Positions 6,281 to 13,636 of a stretch of DNA of 15,991 nucleotides are shown piece by piece. Below the pieces are notes generated by a model, which saw only the letters and a list, made by a program, of their open reading frames with translations, did no database searches and was not told the DNA's origin. How positions within the stretch are numbered: position 1 is the stretch's first letter; every line of letters starts with the position of its first letter. Origin of the DNA: DATNPH01 sp036703315 (lineage in GTDB: Bacteria; Cyanobacteriota; Cyanobacteriia; Cyanobacteriales; Coleofasciculaceae); contig DATNPH010000082.1 in the NCBI GenBank assembly GCA_036703315.1, positions 1 to 15,991 on the forward strand. The letters run 5' to 3'. A program made the translations under genes and the position numbers.

Positions 6281-7360
6281 TCAAGCAACAACAGAGGCTT
6301 CAGGCCGGGCAAAGATCATTCGTCCTGCTGAAGTCTGTAAAGCCGATGTCACAATGACTCGCAATTCACCCCCTAGGTGGTTACGTCCCTCTTCCACAAC
6401 AACCATCGTGCCATCATCCAAATAGCCAACTCCCTGAGCAGGTTCTTTGCCCTCCTTGAGGATTTTCAGTTCAATGCTGTCACCGGGCAAATAAATCGGG
6501 CGCACGGCTTGCGCCAGATCATTGATATTTAGAACTGATATCTTCTGCAAATTGGCTACTTTACTAAGGTTGTAGTCGTTAGTAACAAGAGTGCCATTAA
6601 TTTCCTGAGTAAAACGAACTAGCTTAGTGTCTACGGCATGAAGGTCTTCGTAATCAGCGGGATGAATGACCAAGCGATCTGGATAAGCTTCTTGCATTCG
6701 ATTGAGGATATCCAATCCCCGACGCCCTCGAATTCGCTTTTGATCATTGGCAGCATCCGCTAATTGCTGCAATTCTTGCAAGACAAATTGTGTTACTAAA
6801 ATTTGACCCTCTACAAAACCCGTATTTAGCAGTTCCTCAATGCGACCATCAATAACGGAGCTAGTGTCTAAAACTTTGCTAGACGCCTGCTTGAGTGTAC
6901 CTTCAGCCACCAAAATTGATTCCAGGCTGTTCGGGTTAATCAGTCGTAAGAAGGCACGACCATGAGTATCTGCCAAATTCACGCCTAAGAAGGCAAACAT
7001 CACACTACCCAAAATCGCTGTCAGGGGCTTAATAAAGGCAAAGTCAAAGGGAATCGGTAGCAAGAAAATTGGTGCTAGCATCAAGTTGGCTAACAGCAGT
7101 CCAAGCACCAAACCGATCGCTCTAGTCAAAATCACCTCGATCGGCATTTTGCGGACTTGCGCCTGGAAGCGACGATAGGTCACTTGTACAGCTAACCCGA
7201 CCCCGAACCCAATCATAGCGCCAAAGCCAGCTGTGACCCAACGTAGAGCTTCCAGATTGGTAACCTGTTCTTGGGCATTTTGAGGCAGCAATTCTACGCT
7301 ATCGAACCCTACCCCTGCCGCTGCTAGGATGAATAAAAGAATAATGACGAAATCAAGCAT
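6281..7360 (-). CDS. Membrane-anchored PIN-TRAM domain protein (YacL-like putative ribonuclease)
   Basis: The 359-residue protein has about four N-terminal membrane helices (about 1-16, 41-61, 80-100 and 110-130). A PIN nuclease domain follows (about 163-285), with the acidic metal-binding residues Asp165 (VLDTSSVIDG), Glu196 (FVLQELQQLAD), Asp244 (AVDTKLV) and Asp262 (LVTNDYNLS). A C-terminal TRAM domain (about 292-350, with LPGDSIELKILKEGKEPAQG and the GRNHLGGELRVIVTSALQT end) is an RNA-binding fold. The whole layout matches the YacL-type family that is widespread in Gram-positives and cyanobacteria. All four acids are present, so it may cleave RNA at the membrane, but I know of no settled substrate. 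It is transcribed divergently from hemW. The domain assignment is firm; the function is inferred. Confidence 0.88.
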   Translation of the reverse strand: MLDFVIILLFILAAAGVGFDSVELLPQNAQEQVTNLEALRWVTAGFGAMIGFGVGLAVQVTYRRFQAQVRKMPIEVILTRAIGLVLGLLLANLMLAPIFLLPIPFDFAFIKPLTAILGSVMFAFLGVNLADTHGRAFLRLINPNSLESILVAEGTLKQASSKVLDTSSVIDGRIEELLNTGFVEGQILVTQFVLQELQQLADAANDQKRIRGRRGLDILNRMQEAYPDRLVIHPADYEDLHAVDTKLVRFTQEINGTLVTNDYNLSKVANLQKISVLNINDLAQAVRPIYLPGDSIELKILKEGKEPAQGVGYLDDGTMVVVEEGRNHLGGELRVIVTSALQTSAGRMIFARPEASVVA

Positions 7361-7703
7361 TGTTCCAATCCAAGTGATTTGTGTGGCAATTGCTTCAGGA
7401 ATTTAATAAACAAAAAAGTGATAATTAGCAATCAGATTTATTATATCTTTCGCCTAAATTGGCTTTATATGCCAATTGGCTTAGATAAATCCTGCACTCC
7501 TGGTATAACTAGGAACAATTTTTAGCCATTGGCTTTCCTCACTACTGCAAGAACTCCTTAAAACGTTAGCTTTCTTAATTCTTGTTCAATCGACAATCCC
7601 TGTTCGGGAAGTTTGGCTTAACCTCTGTACTTCAGTCAATCACTAAAAAAACTCATTTAATTAATAAGTGTTAATAAAGTATTAAGTATGGGTGTAACAA
7701 TTG
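7361..7703. promoter_or_regulatory. Divergent AT-rich control region between PIN-TRAM gene and hemW
   Basis: The 343-bp spacer holds the PIN-TRAM promoter and must hold that of hemW. ATTGGCTT occurs three times in the same direction (7458-7465, 7475-7482, 7528-7535); the first two are 17 bp apart. AATTGGC (7457-7463) and GCCAATT (7471-7477) also form an inverted repeat with a 7-nt loop. An extended -10-like TGGTATAAC (7501-7509) reads toward hemW without a good -35. The repeats could be a regulator site. I see no gene here. Confidence 0.35.
7403..7431 (-). promoter_or_regulatory. Candidate promoter for the PIN-TRAM gene
   Basis: On the minus strand, TTGCTA (7431 down to 7426) and TATTAA (7408 down to 7403) are exactly 17 bp apart. 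This predicts a leader of about 36 nt before the ATG at 7360. It is a match by eye in an AT-rich divergent spacer. Confidence 0.45.
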
Positions 7704-8990
7704 ATGTCTTTCGGTGAAATAAATGTGTTAAATCCCTTCTACAAATCTGAGAACGCCATCGGTTCTGTAGCTCCCAGTTCTGCTTATGTTCATATTCCTT
7801 TTTGCCGAAGCCGATGCTACTACTGCGACTTCCCAGTTTCTGTAGTGGGAAAAGCAACTGGCAGTACGTCGGGCACGATTGAACAATATGCCGAAGTGCT
7901 GTGTCAGGAAATTAAAACTACACCAACTCATAGGCGGTCTTTAGAAACCGTTTTCTTTGGAGGTGGGACACCTTCACTGCTATCCGTTGAACAGTTAAGA
8001 CGCATCCTCGATACACTTGACCAGCGCTTTGGTATTGCTGCTAGTGCTGAAATTTCAATGGAAATGGATCCAGGAACATTCAGCCTGGAACAACTAAAAG
8101 GATACCAGAAGGCTGGAGTGAATCGAGTCAGCTTAGGTGTTCAAGCGTTTCAGGATGAACTGTTGATCGTTTGTGGGCGATCGCACAACTCTACTGATAT
8201 CTTTGCAGCTGTTGACCTCCTGCGCCAGGTAGAGATTCCCGACTGTAGCTTAGATTTGATTTCTGGTCTACCTCACCAAACCTTAGAGCAGTGGCAAGCC
8301 TCTCTGGAGGCAGCCGTATCAATTGCTCCTACCCACATTTCCTGCTATGACTTGATCATTGAGCCAGTCACTGCATTTGGACGCCAGTACAAGCCTGGTG
8401 CAAAGCCATTACCAACCGATGACACCTCTGCCCAGATGTACCGAATGGCTCAGCAAATCCTCACGCGTGCTGGTTATGAGCATTATGAAATTTCTAACTA
8501 TTCTTTACCTGGACATCAGTGCCGTCACAATCGAGTTTATTGGGAAAATCGCCCATACTATGCTTTTGGCATGGGGGCAGCCAGCTACGTCGATGGATGT
8601 CGATTCACCCGACCCCGTACCAGACGAGAGTATTATGCCTGGGTACAACAGCTAATTGACACAGACGGCATCCTAGATTGTCCAGAGATTGCGGAAACGG
8701 ATGTTTTGTTAGAAACGTTAATGCTAGGACTTCGTTTAGCAGAAGGTCTAAGCCTTTCCCAACTGACTCAGCAGTTTGGAGAAAAGACGCTAAAACAGAT
8801 TTGGATTGGTTTACAGCCCTACTACCGTCGTAGCTGGGTAGAAGTTATTGGGTCAGATGGAAAACCCATTAATCTGCAAGATGCTCAAGAACTCCCATTG
8901 ATAGGTCAGCTGAGGCTAAGTGACCCAGAGGGGTTCTTATTTTCAAATACAGTTCTCGCTGACTTGTTTAGTTATCTAGGCAACGATTGA
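7704..8990 (+). CDS. hemW: HemW, radical SAM heme chaperone (HemN/coproporphyrinogen oxidase-like)
   Basis: I start at ATG 7704; a TTG immediately before it and a GTG at 7725 are alternatives, and no strong ribosome site decides. The product is about 428 residues. The radical SAM cluster motif is CRSRCYYCDF (Cys34, Cys38, Cys41), followed by FFGGGTPSLL, MEMDPGTF, NRVSLGVQAFQDELL and SCYDLIIEP, all typical of the HemN/HemW family. The residue after the third Cys pair position is Phe (CxxxCxxCxF), which marks HemW rather than true oxygen-independent oxidase HemN (CxxxCxxCxC). The C-terminal HemN domain is complete (NRVYWENRPYYAFGMGAASY, then LMLGLRLAEGL). HemW proteins bind heme and deliver it to membrane enzymes; many cyanobacterial copies are annotated as coproporphyrinogen III oxidase. 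A hairpin with a T-tract follows the stop. Confidence 0.92.
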   Translation: MSFGEINVLNPFYKSENAIGSVAPSSAYVHIPFCRSRCYYCDFPVSVVGKATGSTSGTIEQYAEVLCQEIKTTPTHRRSLETVFFGGGTPSLLSVEQLRRILDTLDQRFGIAASAEISMEMDPGTFSLEQLKGYQKAGVNRVSLGVQAFQDELLIVCGRSHNSTDIFAAVDLLRQVEIPDCSLDLISGLPHQTLEQWQASLEAAVSIAPTHISCYDLIIEPVTAFGRQYKPGAKPLPTDDTSAQMYRMAQQILTRAGYEHYEISNYSLPGHQCRHNRVYWENRPYYAFGMGAASYVDGCRFTRPRTRREYYAWVQQLIDTDGILDCPEIAETDVLLETLMLGLRLAEGLSLSQLTQQFGEKTLKQIWIGLQPYYRRSWVEVIGSDGKPINLQDAQELPLIGQLRLSDPEGFLFSNTVLADLFSYLGND

Positions 8991-9016
8991 GTGTAAGACG
9001 GCGAAAATTTTCGAGC

Positions 9017-9056
9017 AGTGAGAGAACCCTTCTCGTCTCTCACTCTCTCACTTTTT
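9017..9056 (+). terminator. Probable intrinsic terminator after hemW
   Basis: AGTGAGAGA (9017-9025) pairs with TCTCTCACT (9044-9052), followed by TTTT (9053-9056), 27 bp past the hemW stop. The loop of 18 nt is large; a shorter alternative uses TCTCTCAC at 9036-9043. The stem is only moderately GC-rich. Confidence 0.5.
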
Positions 9057-9138
9057 CATTACCCCTTCAAGGGCATTCAACCTATCTGTCCTTCTCGCCT
9101 CTAAATCCGGAGTCACAGGTAACAGCTGTGTATTAATG
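9057..9138. other. Spacer remainder after the hemW terminator
   Basis: It contains a short CACAG/CTGTG inverted repeat (9114-9118 and 9126-9130) and nothing else I can support. Confidence 0.3.
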
Positions 9139-9383
9139 TTATGGGTTATGGATATTTTTTGAGATATAGATAGTTTTAGCGCCAAGTTCACCTTCAAGAT
9201 AATTAAGTTTTACTGGGTAAACTACTGCGCCGGCAAGGCGTAAAAGCTTTATCGCTAAATTCCTCTCCCAGCCCAAGCCTAGATTTTTGGCAGGTTTACT
9301 AATTACCACCCACTCTGGGCTTTGGCTACTGCCATAGCCATGTGTACAACCACGAACATAGTACGTTCAGACATTGGCTTCAT
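9139..9383 (-). pseudogene. Probable small frameshifted gene (about 80 codons), unknown family
   Basis: On the minus strand one frame stays open for 75 codons from 9366 to the TAA at 9139-9141. Its translation looks protein-like: YYVRGCTHGYGSSQSPEWVV near the start, then LGLGWERNLAIKLLRLAGAV and a YLEGELGAKTIYISKN end. The frame has no ATG, but a neighbouring frame starts with two ATGs (9381-9383 and 9372-9374, MKPMSERT) exactly where the open frame begins. A single-base shift near 9365 would join them into one protein of about 80 residues. It could be a recent frameshift, a sequencing error, or a shorter gene using the GTG at 9307-9309 (56 codons). I do not recognise the family. Confidence 0.45.
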
Positions 9384-9442
9384 ACCGTATGCTCTTGTAA
9401 AGCAGCTACGCTGACACTAATACCAATACAAAAATCTTCCTG

Positions 9443-9469
9443 GGAAGCGGCACACCCCGCCCCGCTTCC
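9443..9469. repeat. GC-rich hairpin just before the 9488 gene
   Basis: GGAAGCGG (9443-9450) pairs with CCGCTTCC (9462-9469) around an 11-nt loop, 18 nt before the first possible ATG of the next gene. It would fold in that gene's leader, or act as a stop for anything transcribed toward the left, where a TTTTT run follows after about a dozen bases. Confidence 0.4.
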
Positions 9470-9487
9470 TCCCCATCCCTAACAGAA

Positions 9488-9952
9488 ATGGGATATCTAG
9501 CGGGAAAACTTGTCTTAATGAATCAGGCAACTGGGTACACAATGGTTACGCTAATGGCTCAAGATGAGATTACGGTACTAGGTGCTTCCCTACGACAAAT
9601 TGATCAGAGGTTATTGACCCCAACTAAGGAGGAGGGCACTACCAGAGTTTGGTATCAAGGCGGGGAACCTTATTTTGATCTGTTTGTGGAACTGCGCCAA
9701 GGCAAAATTGTGTGGTTTCAGTTCACTTTGCGCGGCAAATCCCTTTCGTGGAATCCGAATACTTCTGGCTGGCAAACTGGGATAACTAATGAATTGCGGA
9801 CAGACGATGTTGCCTTTTATCCAGCTAGCAAACTTCTTGAGAGCGATAAACAACCTGATTGGGCGTTCATTAAATTAGCCTACTCGATTCTGCAAACTCG
9901 TGCGGGTGAGGAAAACTTCGACAAGATACTGGCGCTGTTCGATGTTGATTAG
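9488..9952 (+). CDS. Conserved-looking hypothetical protein, 154 residues or fewer
   Basis: I do not recognise a named family. The protein is soluble, with an even charged and hydrophobic mix that looks genuinely coding: ITVLGASLRQIDQRLLTPTK, then VWYQGGEPYFDLFVELRQGK, VWFQFTLRGKSLSWNP and a helical end LAYSILQTRAGEENFDKILA. The beta-strand-rich core followed by a helix suggests a small single-domain protein. The start is uncertain. The ATG at 9488 is the longest choice, but the residues before ITVLG look less protein-like. The ATG at 9554 (MAQDEITVLG) would give about 132 residues. None of the starts has a strong ribosome site. It precedes speE by 114 bp on the same strand, but speE has its own strong translation signal, so linkage is not shown. 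Confidence 0.7.
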   Translation: MGYLAGKLVLMNQATGYTMVTLMAQDEITVLGASLRQIDQRLLTPTKEEGTTRVWYQGGEPYFDLFVELRQGKIVWFQFTLRGKSLSWNPNTSGWQTGITNELRTDDVAFYPASKLLESDKQPDWAFIKLAYSILQTRAGEENFDKILALFDVD

Positions 9953-10066
9953 AAGCCAAATTTACATTCTTTTGAAGTCCTGATTTGTTCCTTAGTCAGA
10001 TAGAAATTTAACCTTGTTCTGTAATAATGGCTATTTGTGTCAATCAGGGGATAAGGAGGGTATTTT

Positions 10067-11011
10067 ATGGCTGGTAGCAAAGTTGGTGCCGATCTGTGGG
10101 TAAGCGAATACATCACACCTTGGGATATATATGTGCATGGTGTAACAAAAGTTCTGGCTTACAAAAAAACTGCCTACCAAGAAATGTATATCGTTGAAAC
10201 GGGTGCTTATGGCAAAGGGCTGGTTTTGGATGGGAAGTGGCAATCTTGTACAGGTGATGAGTTTCTTTACCACGAGCCTCTTGTACATCCTGCGATGATT
10301 TTCCATTCCGGGGCAAGGAATGTTCTCGTCCTGGGAGGTGGTGAAGGAGCTACAGTGCGGGAAATCCTGCGCTGGAAGAGTGTTGAGCAGGTCATGATGG
10401 TAGACATTGACGGTGAGGTGGTAGAAGCTTGCCGCGAACACATGCCGGAGATGCACCAAGGTGCTTTTGAGGACCCACGTACTAAGCTCGTAATTGGTGA
10501 CGCTCTAGAAGTTTTAGACACGACTGATCAAAAGTGGGATATTGTCATCTCAGATCTGTCTGACCCTATTGAAGAAGGACCTTCTTTTCAACTATTTACG
10601 AAAGAGTATTTTGAGAAAGCTCAGCGGGTTTTGGCACCGGGAGGATATTTCGTTGTGCAAGCTGGACCCGTGTCACCCGTTGAACTGACACTTCATGCTC
10701 GTCTGGTACGTACCCTGAGTGCGGTTTTTCCCAATGTGCATTCCTACGCCTCTTACACGCCTAGCTACGGCTCACCTTGGGGATTTGCGATCGCCTCCGC
10801 TGAACCAATTGCTAGCCGCCCTGAACCAGCCACTATCGACCAGCTGTTACAAGAAAAAACAACTGGTGGCTTTCGTCAGATAGACGGCATCAGCCTCTTA
10901 GGGCTTCTCCAAACTCCTGGTTACATTCGTCGAGCGATCGCAGCAGAAACCCAAGTTTATACCCTAAAAGAACCACCCAAATTTTTTGGCAAAGGTGCGC
11001 TGGGGCAATAG
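10067..11011 (+). CDS. speE: Aminopropyltransferase (spermidine/thermospermine synthase family), ACL5-like
   Basis: The 314-residue protein transfers aminopropyl groups from decarboxylated S-adenosylmethionine to a polyamine. The N-terminal beta domain ends in LVLDGKWQSCTGDEFLYHE, followed by the Rossmann fold. The nucleotide loop is LVLGGGEGATVREIL (Gly90-Gly92, Glu93), MVDIDGEVVEACREH gives the acidic ribose-binding position, IGDALEVL has Asp145, and ISDLSDPIEEGP has the catalytic-region acids Asp163 and Asp166. The GGGEG loop, the YHE-LVHPA stretch, and the DLSDP-EEGPSFQLFTKEYF and QAGP segments resemble plant thermospermine synthase ACL5 (GGGEGS, DLADPVEGGPCYQLYTK) more than E. coli SpeE or human SRM (GGGDGG). 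The product may therefore be thermospermine rather than spermidine. An AAGGAGG ribosome site (10053-10059) is 7 nt before the ATG, which fixes the start. Confidence 0.88.
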   Translation: MAGSKVGADLWVSEYITPWDIYVHGVTKVLAYKKTAYQEMYIVETGAYGKGLVLDGKWQSCTGDEFLYHEPLVHPAMIFHSGARNVLVLGGGEGATVREILRWKSVEQVMMVDIDGEVVEACREHMPEMHQGAFEDPRTKLVIGDALEVLDTTDQKWDIVISDLSDPIEEGPSFQLFTKEYFEKAQRVLAPGGYFVVQAGPVSPVELTLHARLVRTLSAVFPNVHSYASYTPSYGSPWGFAIASAEPIASRPEPATIDQLLQEKTTGGFRQIDGISLLGLLQTPGYIRRAIAAETQVYTLKEPPKFFGKGALGQ

Positions 11012-11226
11012 AATCTATGGGGAGTGATCAGTGGTGAGTGGGGAAGAAAGAATTTTAGTCTTTTTTGTGTACTCGCTTTCACAACCGTTATGCATGAGGA
11101 GATTAAGTCGGGAAAGCTGTAAAACGATATTGCAGAATGTAAAGTTTAATTGCAATTTCTAACAAACTACCGTACCACTGGCTGTATCACAGCGTACAAT
11201 TGCCTGCGATACCATAAAAATTGCTC
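11012..11226. other. Spacer before the kinase with one dispersed repeat
   Basis: Shortly after the speE stop is a CAGTGGTGAGTG-type stretch (11022-11043), related to the repeats at 2019-2043 and 11884-11964. The rest is AT-rich with a TACAAT-like -10 candidate near 11193 but no good -35. I see no terminator or gene. Confidence 0.35.
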
Positions 11227-13464
11227 ATGCAGCCGAAGGGTCTGCCCCCTCAATCATTAGCCTTAGCTCCTGCGATTGACTCTCATTTTCTAACAGTGGT
11301 ACCAGATACTCCACTGGTTGATGCATTGGCACTGATGAGTCGATTTCGCAGCTGCCTGCTTCCAAGTGGCGATTTAGACGGGAACGCCAAGCAAGTACAC
11401 ACCCAGAACAACAAGATTCACTGCGTGTCTCAAGAATGGGAAACGGTTCTCGACCTGGCAGACACGGCGGGAGGGTGTGTCTTGGTGATGGAAAAATCTC
11501 GGCTAATTGGGGTATTCACTGAGCGAGATATTGTTAGACTTACAGCTGCCGATATTCCCTTGAGCAGCGTCAAAATTGCTGAGGTTGTAACGCGACCGCC
11601 AATTACTCTCAAACAATCTCCCAATCATGATGTCTTTACAGCGCTTGGACTATTTCGCCAACATCGAATTCGTCATTTACCAATAGTAGATGAGCAAGGG
11701 CAACCCGTGGGAATTGTCACTCACGACAGTATTCGTAGAGCCTTGCAACCTGTCAATCTTCTGACGCGCTTACGGTATGTCAAAGATGTCATGACTACCC
11801 AGGTAATTCACGCCCCAGTAACCGCTTGCGTACTAGAGTTAGCAAAGCTGATGACACAACATCAGGTTAGCTGCGTTGTTATTTGTCAGTGCTCAGTAGT
11901 CAGTTGTCAGTTGTCGGTATCCACTAACAACGGACAATCGACAACAGGCAATGGGCAACTGACACCTGTTGGCATTGTTACAGAGCGAGACGTTGTGCAG
12001 TTTCAGGCACTGGAGCTAGATTTGTCGCGAATGTCAGCTCAAGATGTCATGAGTACACCATTATTTTGTCTTCAGCCAGCAGATTCTTTGTGGTACGCCC
12101 ATGAACAGATGCAGCGATATCAGGTGCGCCGTTTAATTGTTGCCAGCGAGCAAGGGGAATTAGTCGGCATTGTTTCCCAAACCAGCTTGCTGCAAGTGCT
12201 CAACCCCGCAGACATGTATGGTGTTATTGAAATCCTGCAACAGATAGTAGAAGAGCGGACAAGTGAGTTAAAGGAGACAAACGAGCAGCTGCGCCACGAG
12301 ATTGTTGAGCGTCAGCGAGCCGAAGCCGCGCTATTGAAGGCGCATGATCAGTTGAAAATACAAGTTGAGGAAAGAACTGCCCAGCTTACTCAAGCCAATG
12401 CACAACTCAAGCAAGATCTTCTTGAACGGCAGCGGGTAGAGGCAGCACTACGGCAAAGTGAAGCCAAATTGAGAAAGCAAGCTACTCAGCTAAAACTTGC
12501 CCTACAAGAACTGCACTCCTACCAGACTCAGCTGATTCAAACTGAAAAAATGTCTTCTCTAGGGCACCTAGTTGCTGGTATTGCTCACGAAATTAACAAC
12601 CCCATTAATTTTGTTTACGGCAATATTGACTTCGCTAGTCAATATATTCACGACATCATGCAGCTGCTGGAACTTTACGAGCAGGAGTATCCCCGCTTAT
12701 CACCAAAAATTCAGGAAGAAGCTAAGAAAATTGACTTAGCTTTTGTGAAAACTGACCTACCTAAACTTATCTATTCAATGAAGCTAGGAGCAGAGCGCAT
12801 CCGTGATTTGGTGCTGTCCTTGCGCAACTTCTCGCGCCTAGATGAATCCGAGATGAAATCGGTTAATCTTCACGAGGGACTGGATAGCACTCTCCTGATT
12901 TTGCAGAATCAGCTGAAAGCGACACCTGAGCGTTCCGAAATTCGGGTAATTAAGGAGTACGGCAATTTACCACTGGTGGAATGTTATCCAGGGCAGCTTA
13001 ACCAGGTGTTTATGAATTTGATCAGTAATGCGATTGATGCGTTGGAAGAATCCAGAATGCTGAATTCCCCATTTGGAAGCCCCAAGTGTCAACTTTCTAT
13101 CCGTTCACCTTCAATCACCATTCACACTGGACTAAAGGACGTGAAAAGCCCAGAGACTATCCCTCAATTCTCAGCTCACCCTACAATTTCTGCCTTGGAG
13201 TACACATCTCACGCTGTTATCCGAATCGCAGATAACGGTGCTGGTATGACTGAAGCCGTGTGTCGGCATCTGTTTGACCCATTTTTTACAACAAAACCAG
13301 TGGGTAAAGGCACCGGTTTAGGTTTGTCAATTAGTTACCAGATAGTAGTAGAAAAACATGGTGGCCGCATACATTGTAATTCCGATCTAGGGCAGGGGAC
13401 TGAGTTTATAGTTGAAATTCCAATCCGGCAGCAAAACCAATCGGCAGGATTTGCTATAGCTTGA
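11227..13464 (+). CDS. Sensor histidine kinase with four CBS-like motifs
   Basis: I prefer the ATG at 11227 to the TTG two codons upstream; the product is about 745 residues. Four CBS-like motifs occupy residues about 18-330 (IGVFTERDIV, VGIVTHDSIR, VGIVTERDVV and VGIVSQTSLL mark their ends), suggesting adenine-nucleotide sensing. A long coiled coil (about 338-440) contains a 39-residue tandem duplication. The kinase core has the phosphoacceptor His454 in IAHEINNP, the N-box Asn601 in LISNAID, Asp669 in IADNGAGM, and the FDPFFTTK and GKGTGLGLSI lid from about 695, so it should be active. There is no membrane span, PAS, GAF or receiver domain, and no response regulator nearby, so it is a cytosolic orphan kinase. 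Two oddities stand out. About 27 residues (220-246) in CBS motif 3 are translated from a dispersed repeat, and about 25 extra residues lie before IADNG in the ATPase domain. Confidence 0.88.
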   Translation: MQPKGLPPQSLALAPAIDSHFLTVVPDTPLVDALALMSRFRSCLLPSGDLDGNAKQVHTQNNKIHCVSQEWETVLDLADTAGGCVLVMEKSRLIGVFTERDIVRLTAADIPLSSVKIAEVVTRPPITLKQSPNHDVFTALGLFRQHRIRHLPIVDEQGQPVGIVTHDSIRRALQPVNLLTRLRYVKDVMTTQVIHAPVTACVLELAKLMTQHQVSCVVICQCSVVSCQLSVSTNNGQSTTGNGQLTPVGIVTERDVVQFQALELDLSRMSAQDVMSTPLFCLQPADSLWYAHEQMQRYQVRRLIVASEQGELVGIVSQTSLLQVLNPADMYGVIEILQQIVEERTSELKETNEQLRHEIVERQRAEAALLKAHDQLKIQVEERTAQLTQANAQLKQDLLERQRVEAALRQSEAKLRKQATQLKLALQELHSYQTQLIQTEKMSSLGHLVAGIAHEINNPINFVYGNIDFASQYIHDIMQLLELYEQEYPRLSPKIQEEAKKIDLAFVKTDLPKLIYSMKLGAERIRDLVLSLRNFSRLDESEMKSVNLHEGLDSTLLILQNQLKATPERSEIRVIKEYGNLPLVECYPGQLNQVFMNLISNAIDALEESRMLNSPFGSPKCQLSIRSPSITIHTGLKDVKSPETIPQFSAHPTISALEYTSHAVIRIADNGAGMTEAVCRHLFDPFFTTKPVGKGTGLGLSISYQIVVEKHGGRIHCNSDLGQGTEFIVEIPIRQQNQSAGFAIA
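11884..11964 (+). repeat. Dispersed CAGTTGT/ACAACTG repeat inserted in frame in a CBS motif
   Basis: The 81 bases read CAGT/CAGTTGT direct repeats (TCAGTTGTCAGTTGTC at 11900-11915), then a spacer, then their degenerate inverted copies (GACAATCGACAACA and GGGCAACTGACA to 11964). The block can fold on itself. Its length is 27 codons with no stop in the kinase frame. It encodes a Cys/Ser/Gln/Thr/Asn-rich peptide (SVVSCQLSVSTNNGQSTTGN) that interrupts the expected CBS strand order between VVI and PVGIVTERD. Confidence 0.7.
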
Positions 13465-13527
13465 AGTCGTGTGTTAAGCACGATCGCTTGATAGTGACGA
13501 CGCTCGTTTCTTTTCTAATGTAAGTGT

Positions 13528-13585
13528 AAACTTCGCTTTGCTACGGGCTATCGGCTAAAGCCTGCGGTTAATTCCGAAGTTTTTT
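13528..13585 (+). terminator. Possible intrinsic terminator after the CBS kinase
   Basis: AAACTTCG (13528-13535) pairs with CGAAGTTT (13575-13582), running into further T residues (13583-13585). The 39-nt loop has inner pairing (GCTTT with AAAGC). It lies 64 bp after the kinase stop and 52 bp before the htrA ATG. The large loop makes it a moderate call, and it may be a dispersed repeat instead. Confidence 0.4.
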
Positions 13586-13636
13586 CAGTAGAGTGGAAGT
13601 AATAACCTGCAAAAGCTAGCGTTGAGTTCCAAAACC

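Noticed and set aside
10040..10521. Minus-strand ORFs of 67-139 codons over speE
   Set aside because: They oppose a well-supported enzyme gene with a strong ribosome site and show no protein-like pattern.
11884..11964. CRISPR-like direct repeats in the kinase
   Set aside because: The CAGTTGT units are short, adjacent and inverted in the second half, with no spacers; this is a dispersed repeat.
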